Source: Heterobilharzia americana
Lineage: Eukaryota; Platyhelminthes; Trematoda; Strigeidida; Schistosomatidae
Length of the DNA stretch: 64,000 nucleotides
Assembly (NCBI GenBank): GCA_944470555.2
Contig: OX104127.1
Span: 92,404,708-92,468,707 of the forward strand
Reading direction: 5' to 3'
The position numbers were made by a program, and so were the translations under genes. Under the pieces are notes generated by a model, which was not told the origin of the DNA, did no database searches, and saw nothing but the letters and a program-made list of their open reading frames with translations. The stretch's first letter is position 1, and each line of letters starts with the position of its first letter. Shown here piece by piece: positions 58,151 to 64,000 of the stretch.

Positions 58151-59142
58151 TGTACAATTATATCGTACCACTATTATTATTATTATCATTACCGGTATTA
58201 CCCATCGCTTAACCTTATCTAAAGTCTATCTTACCTTGTTACTTTACTTTTGTGATTTTCATTCCATTGATCATAACTCACCCCTGTAAATCTTTCAAAA
58301 TTTGCGCATAAACATACCTTCACATAGTCTTAAATCACAGTTGACCAGTTATCACATCAAAGCAATTAAATCGTAGTCAACATTAATTCTGAGTACTGTT
58401 CTATTTTAAATCCATCTGAATTCGATTCAAGCTCCTCACTATAATTTTTTTGTGTGAATCAAAAATTTCCTTAAGTCTAACACTATCTGCTCTACAGTAA
58501 CACTATTCATGGGCGTAAAACTCTATTAGAGTACACAGAAGTTATTGAAACTGGTCAATAGAGTAATTTTCATAAGTTGACACTTAGCACGTGACTAGAT
58601 TCATTGGTTTCACTCGTGCCTAATGTTGGCATCAGTCAATGCACTAACTATCAATTGATGAAAACAGTGATCGTTCACTCTGAACTGTAATAAGTCTTCG
58701 TCAACATTATTTTTAAAGCCGTCAGGATAATTGATTATATTCAAAATTTAATTGATTATATTCAGTTATTGGTTAATCTGTATCCACACATTTCACTGGG
58801 GGTTAGCATTCTGTCAAATAAAAACTGTGAGAGTAAAGAATCATTATTGAGGAGTATGTGTATGTGTATATCCAGTCAGCTTTAGTTTGGCATTTTTATC
58901 AAAATTCACTTAGTTCTCAACCATTGGGAAACGGGTTATATGTTCACACTGTAGCATGTGCACAACATAGCTGTGTCTCATGTTGAGCATTGAATCCTAA
59001 AGAAATTTACGGGAAAAGTCATTTCTTCTGACCAGACTGTCATTGACAGATTACAATAGTATTGCACACTCAGTTGTTCCTTGATGCATATTGATCACGG
59101 TGAAGAATATTCGTAGCTCAAGTGGATGGTCTTGGTTGCATT

Positions 59143-59212
59143 GTGTTTTGTGAGCTGGATTATTTAGTCGTAGAGCTTTCATCGTCTTTCTAGACGATCT
59201 CATCAACACTAA
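59143..59212 (-). ncRNA. Hammerhead-like hairpin at a PLE-B end (copy 2)
   Basis: Same design as 15411-15483: UUGAUGA, six-pair stem II, GAAA, AGCU and a distal AGCUC. It shares the same departures from consensus, so the pattern is inherited rather than random decay. Confidence 0.4.
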
Positions 59213-59674
59213 CTTCAATATGAAGTGAGGTGTCAATATCTATCTGTGAGTAATTTAGTAGCTGCCCTGACGAAGTGGCCTGTGATTGGTTGTTTCCTTT
59301 GATTGTTGTGTCATTGACTGTATAGACTTTCCTGTTGGCTGTTTCTCTGCGTCACCTCCAACCTTTCTGTCGTCAATCATTTCTCATTGGTTGATGGATC
59401 GGGTCTATGTCTATACATTTGTTGATTGCTGACTGACTGAATGACCTGAATGTTTAGCTTCTAAGAATTCTCTGATATACTTTATGTCTCCTCCGTTCAA
59501 AATTTCTACATTGTCAAAATTGAATTCATGTCCATAGTTGTTATCCACGTACATTGAAATGAATGATGAAATGTCGTGATGTTTAATAGCCGATTGGTGC
59601 TCATGTAGACGAAGGCGAAGAGGGCGACCACTTTGTCCAATGTAGTGTTGACCACAGTTATTGCAGTTGATTTT

Positions 59675-60250
59675 CTAAATGATATTCGGTTTGTCTTCTT
59701 TGCTTGTTGCATCCTTTGGTCTGCATAATAGTGTTTGGAGGGAATTTGTTAGTTTATGAGCCACACCAATTCCACCAAGTGGTCTCAGTAATCTTGTCGT
59801 GATTTCTGATATACTCTTTATGTATGGTAGGATGATGCGTTTATTGATTTCTGTTGATGACTTTGTAGTTGATGATGTACGGGATAGGCATCTTCTGATA
59901 AAGTTCCGTGGGTAGCTGTTCGTTTTTAGAGTGGACATCAAGTAATTTTCTTCGTTTCTCTGTGAAGTTGTTGTGCTGCAGTGTGTTCTCGCTCTTTTCA
60001 ATAGAGTGTGCACGCAAATGATTTTGTGTGTCGTTGGGTTGTTGTTATTGTAGTTGAGGATTTGGTCAGTGTGTGTTGGCTTCCTGTACACTTGGGTTTC
60101 TAGCCTTCCGGTATTTGTCCTACTGACTAAAACATCCACGAATGGTGGTTGGTTGTTTGACCCTTTCTCAATTGTGAATTTGATGTCATTGAAAAGGTTT
60201 TTGATCAAACTGTGGATGTTTTCTATATCATCTTTTTTTAGTGATGACAT
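59675..60250 (-). pseudogene. PLE-B post-palm region and connector
   Basis: 191 residues: KKDDIENIHSLIKNLFNDIK, QPPFVDVLVSRTNTGRLETQ, the connector YLMSTLKTNSYPRNFIRRC, RLLRPLGGIGVAHKLTNSLQ and DKPNII, after which a stop interrupts the nuclease (KINCNNCGQHYIG continues in the same frame as copy 1 after that stop). Copy 1 and copy 2 differ by scattered substitutions only. Frameshift or stop separates it from the palm upstream. Confidence 0.85.
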
Positions 60251-60610
60251 AAGTTTCGTCTACATAGTGAATTCAAATGTTTTGTTTGATCACAGATAGG
60301 ATGATGGCTTCCAGTCTGTGCATCACTGCTTCTGCAATTATTCCGGATATTGGTGACGCTGTTGGAGTTCCTTTCATCTATTTGTATATCTTGACTTTGA
60401 ATTGTACGTATGTTGTCAGGCAGAGGTTGATGAGTTCCATCAAACTTGAACATTTGAGTTTTGTGAGTTCTGAGTCATTTAAGTGTCTGATTTTGTTAAA
60501 TTTGCAATCGTTACACATGTACAGTGTCACTTTTCCATCAGAGATCAGAAGTTGTGTGATAGTGGAGAATATTTGTAGCTCAAGTGGATGGTCTTGGTTG
60601 TATGATACCT

Positions 60611-60870
60611 TAGCTGGGCAGTTCCTAACTAAGAACATAGTTAAATGTTTAAAGAAAAATAAATTTCCGGGGTAAATTTCAAGTAGTTAACCGGTATTAG
60701 GCTCATTCATTCAACAACAGTTTGAATTAATGAACCCCGGAACATTTGAAAGAACTAAGCTAAAGGAAAGGTGGATACAATCACACAGATAATTGGTAAA
60801 TAGTAGGTTCCACTGTTCTATTTCTTATAAATGCCGCTATAATAAATATGGTCTTTACTCAACAACATAG
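60611..60870. other. Unannotated DNA
   Basis: Nothing recognised. Confidence 0.3.
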
Positions 60871-63235
60871 GTTATTTCCTTTGCTTGTTTCGTTATTCGA
60901 AACGTGTCTACACTAGCCAAATGGCAGTTGACCGAGCATTCTTTTTCCTACTAGGAAGCTTATTCCTGGCAGTTATATCTTTCTATAGTCTTCAAGTATC
61001 AGCAAAAATACATAGACATACAGAAGGGGTAGCAATGGGGTCGCTAATATCCCTAATGGTAGCAGATATGTTTAAGCATAGTTGGAAAGATATAGCTTTA
61101 CAAACGCATATTCCTGCACCTGAGATATGGTGGCGATAGGTGGATGACACATTTACCGTGTTGAAATTGAAACATATAAACAGTTTCCTTACATATAGAC
61201 TCAGTAGTAGGAGCAATGCAATTCACTTACGAGATAGAGAATAAACAAGGGGAATTACCTGTGTTGGATTATAGGAAGGACAGACGGTGGTTTAGATACT
61301 ACCGTCTACAGGAAACCTACACATTCTAACGAGTATCTAGACTTCAAGTTATCCCATCAAATGTCAGTTAAGGTAGGCTTAGTCAAATGTCTAAGTGATA
61401 GAGTTAGAAAACTGACTAGTGAGTGTAAGGACCTAAACAAACAGTTGAAAGACGTAAAAGAAGCACTGATAGTTAATAATTATCCTCCGCAGTTGATTAA
61501 GAAATTCTTACGAACACACGAGAAGAGAAAAAATAGCAGTACCACGAGTAGAAAGGAGTTCACAGCCTCCATTGTCACCCTATAAGGTAGGTACATGGGA
61601 AACTTTACGTAGGTTCCTCAACAAAGCTGAAATTAGTGTGGCATTTAAACCTAAAAACTCAGTCAAAGATGACCTTTGTCGGCTTAAGAATTCGACAAAT
61701 TCGATTAGTTAAAACAATCCAATCTATCAAATTCCATCCAATGACTGTGAGGCTAAACAAAAAGGTGATACTGGGGTGGGCGCTGCTTGTGAGGGCGACA
61801 GAAATCATAGACAATTACCAGCAATAGGTAAAGACTGCTCAGAGAACTGCAAGAGGTAATGTGGGCGTATTAAGAGCCAATCGAGATGGAAACAGAAGTG
61901 GAAATGAATCACATTGTGCAAATAACTGTTTTAGTAGAAAGTGTACAATGTTTCATAACTATTGTACCAGATGTTAATGATGAATATTCCTTCCTGCACC
62001 TTAGTCTTGTCGTTTCTTACGAAACTAGCCGGTTGGATTCAGTTAGATTAGAAGAACATAGGGATTTAGCTAAATATAGAATGACAGACAAGCATAAGAT
62101 CAGCAATCTAGAAAATACTCGTCTATTGCAATGCATGGGACTTCAATTGAATATAGAGTAGACAGAGGTGATGAAGATACCGCACCAACAACTCCAACAA
62201 TAACAAACTCCAATCACCATCAACGGGAGAAACTTAAAGGAAGTAACCTCCTTCACCTATCTAGGAAACACTGTTTCAACTACAGGCGACACAGACGAGG
62301 ATGTCAAAGCCAGAATCAGAAACACAGCAAGACAGGCGTTCATTAGGCTGAGACCAGTGTGGAGATCTGCACTCAGCATGTGGAACAAGATTCGGATTTT
62401 CAACACCAACGTCAAGTCAGTGCTTCTGTATGGCTCAGAGACTTGACGGCGCTCTACGAAAAGGATTTCCAATAAACTACAGACATTCATCAACAACTGC
62501 CTATGCTGTCTCGCTACTGAAGATCAGATGGATTGCCAGAAAGAATAAGCAACAAGGAGCTCTGGGAACGAACCGACCAAGAACCTATCACCCAACAAAT
62601 ATGCAGGAGGAAGTGGAGATGGATTGAAGTAGGCATACACTGAGAAGGCCGACTGGGGACATCACGCGTCAGGCTAGTTGCTCGAGTGGAATCCCCATGG
62701 GAAGTGACGAGTTGGACGTCCGAGGCAAGGGTGACATGGAGGAGATCGTGAGTGGAGGAAATGAGAGCTTGTGGGCTGTCGTGGAGCCAAGTTCAAAAGA
62801 TTTTAGAGGACAGAGTGCAATGGAGACGTGCTAGTGAAGCCCTATATTCCACTAGGAACCCAAGGGACAAATAATGATAATAATAATTGCAATGCATGCA
62901 TTAACACACAGCCACACAATAGGCTGAGTGGGATGAAACCACTGTACTTAAGTCCAATATAATTTGGGGAAGATAGAGATTAATCACTGAATCTTTGTTC
63001 ATCGAATCAACATTCAACACATTTGATATAGGAATGACGCAACACCTATACCAGATATATGGAAAATTTCACTACCAATAAAAACATAAAATATGAAGTT
63101 ATAGGACTTTACAAATCCATTGTTCTAAGTGGTGTGATTATGAGCAATAATTTATCCTTGAAGCGTCTTCAAGTCAATATTACTGTACCACTGCGCGCTA
63201 TACATCAAAATAAACAAATCTAATATAGACTTACA
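60871..63235 (+). mobile_element. Penelope-like element A, longest copy, split by an RTE insertion
   Basis: Plus strand: RT palm (HTEGVAMGSLISLMVADMFK), VDDTFTVLK with the Tyr of YVDD replaced by stop TAG (61137-61139), YRKPTHSNEYLDFKLSHQMS-type connector, VGLVKCLSDRVRKLTSECKD, ALIVNNYPPQLIKKFLRTHE, FLNKAEISVAFKPKNSVKDD, YQIPSNDCEAKQKGDTGVGA (nuclease), DGNRSGNESHCANN, then TSRLDSVRLEEHRDLAKYRM to 62124. An RTE fragment (62138-62885) interrupts it. The body resumes at 62899 and ends with the terminal segment (about 63040-63235). Confidence 0.87.
62138..62885 (+). mobile_element. SR2-like RTE 3' fragment nested in PLE-A
   Basis: Plus strand, 5' truncated within VEKTEV (IEXTEVMKIPHQQLQQ-type start), then KLKGSNLLHLSRKHCFNYRR-type sequence, DTDEDVKARIRNTARQAFI-like and SVLLYGSET-like sequence, the tail SNKELWERTDQEPITQQI without any tetranucleotide tract, and the 3' end GGAACCCAAGGGACAAATAA plus TAATAATAATT. 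Flanked by a 13-base direct repeat, ATTGCAATGCATG, at 62125-62137 and 62886-62898. This is the best-kept RTE C-terminal region in the window. Confidence 0.9.
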
Positions 63236-63240
63236 TTCTA

Positions 63241-63615
63241 CCACAGTGCCCAAGTTTCCCACTTATATTAATGTGCAGTTTTTACAATATTTCTGGAACT
63301 GATATACGAAATACAACTTGGTTTCGTGACACCTATATATCACAATAGCTGAACATATCTGAAACGAATGATTAGTCAGTAAATTATTCAAAAATTCCAC
63401 TCTCCACATAAATATCTTCATTAAAGAAGCAGTTTCTCAAAGAATCAGCCAACTTCCATTGGAAACCACCCATCCATAACCAGAAACTATAAGCTGTGAT
63501 ATAAAAGTATGTCAATGCAATCACCTGGAATATATCCCGAATTCTGAGGGCTATTGACTACGTAAATTTATACATGTTTAATCCATTAATAGTATTTACT
63601 ATTTGTTGACAAACT
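63241..63615. other. Unannotated DNA
   Basis: Nothing recognised. Confidence 0.3.
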
Positions 63616-63619
63616 TTTA

Positions 63620-63710
63620 ATTCTCCGTTGTTATACTGGATCGAATTGTTTGTCCACTGTTACCATTTGGACTTCTAAGCGGATGCCTCTATATTGCCTG
63701 AAAATTTATT
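63620..63710 (-). repeat. Smα-like flank segment
   Basis: Contains ATACTGGATCGAATTGTTTG and CTAAGCGGATGCCTCTATAT. It matches the family i flank at 53.65-53.73 and 14.80-14.88 kb. The ribozyme and tRNA-like parts are not present. Confidence 0.55.
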
Positions 63711-64000
63711 ATGATTGGTTTTACCTACATAAAAGATATATGGGTGATACATTCATCATATCTGATCAAAATACAAATACTGGGACTGTAGTTAAAAACT
63801 TCAGCGATTGTCACCCACCAGTCAAACTCCAGAAAATCCTCATAGAAAATGGATACCCATTCAAAAAGGATTAAAGAAAGCTTCAAAATAAAACAGAAAA
63901 TGGAGCAAGTACTCACAGCGCCTAAGAAGACTTTATTGATGAATGTTGACTTGAAATATGATACAGCAGCAGAGATCCTGAAGAATTGGCTGGACAAATC
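63711..64000 (+). pseudogene. Penelope-like element at the window edge
   Basis: Plus strand: WFYLHKRYMGDTFIISDQNT (RT catalytic region with YMGD in place of YxDD), LQKILIENGYPFKKD (connector with NGYP), then in another frame MEQVLTAPKKTLLMNVDLKY and DTAAEILKNWLDK, which fits the conserved segment before the PLE nuclease. It runs off the window end. Lineage not assignable. Confidence 0.72.

Larger units (their letters stand above)
59095..60610 (-). mobile_element. Penelope-like element B, copy 2
   Basis: Minus-strand PLE-B lacking the N-terminal and fingers regions. It has the palm start (ELTKLKCSSLMELINLCLTT near 60480-60420), MKGTPTASPISGIIAEAVMH after a stop, HYVDETYVI (the same YVDE change as copy 1), the connector and the start of the nuclease. 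The flank GGAGAATATTTGTAGCTC occurs at both ends (59102 and 60563) in direct orientation, so terminal repeats flank the truncated body. Confidence 0.87.

Overview
The window reads as nuclear DNA of a blood fluke (Schistosoma or a close relative). It is AT-rich, has long introns and almost no open coding sequence, and is packed with decayed retroelements. Three things point to schistosomes: Smα-like SINE repeats that carry a hammerhead ribozyme, SR2-like RTE retrotransposons, and several families of Penelope-like elements (PLEs) with a GIY-YIG endonuclease. The species call is inference from repeat content; no marker gene is present.

One host gene can be supported. It lies on the minus strand between about 35.4 and 8.6 kb and encodes an extracellular protein. 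Four exons are visible: 35364-34441 (unrecognised helical segment plus the start of an EGF-like domain), 21407-21259 (EGF-like), 14658-14538 (EGF-like) and 9050-8643 (end of an EGF-like domain, a thrombospondin type-1 domain, a C-terminal hydrophobic segment, stop). The last three join in frame with canonical splice sites. The first has a one-base frame slip near 34610-34620, and its donor phase does not match exon 21407, so an unseen exon or an assembly error is likely. Introns are 5.5, 6.6 and 13.0 kb and are filled with transposons. N-terminal exons must lie upstream of 35.4 kb.

Everything else that can be recognised is mobile DNA. (1) SR2-like RTE LINEs: near 3.7, 4.0, 19.1-20.8, 25.8-26.8, 28.4-29.2, 32.1-32.6, 39.6-40.8, 42.4-43.7, 43.7-44.9, 56.1-57.4 and 62.1-62.9 kb, all 5' truncated or internally deleted. 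(2) Two other non-LTR families: CR1-like at 9.7 and 29.3-30.7 kb, and a second type at 12.8 and 32.6-33.4 kb. (3) At least four PLE lineages, here called A to D. (4) Short tRNA-like repeats, three of which carry hammerhead ribozyme sequences; a fourth forms foldback structures without a ribozyme.

The most interesting signal is the hammerhead set. Three different tRNA-like repeat families each carry a hammerhead of the same design: a short palindromic stem III (TGCGCA, (C/T)AGCTG or CCTAGG) and CUGANGA and GAAA core boxes. One copy of each family keeps both core boxes and the U16.1-C17 step: 15010-15054, 7411-7456 and 13878-13922. The first resembles the known Smα ribozyme. I do not recognise the other two as described families. 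Many of these repeats, and the PLE ends, occur as inverted (foldback) pairs. Long stretches, notably 35.4-39.3 kb, show nothing I can name.
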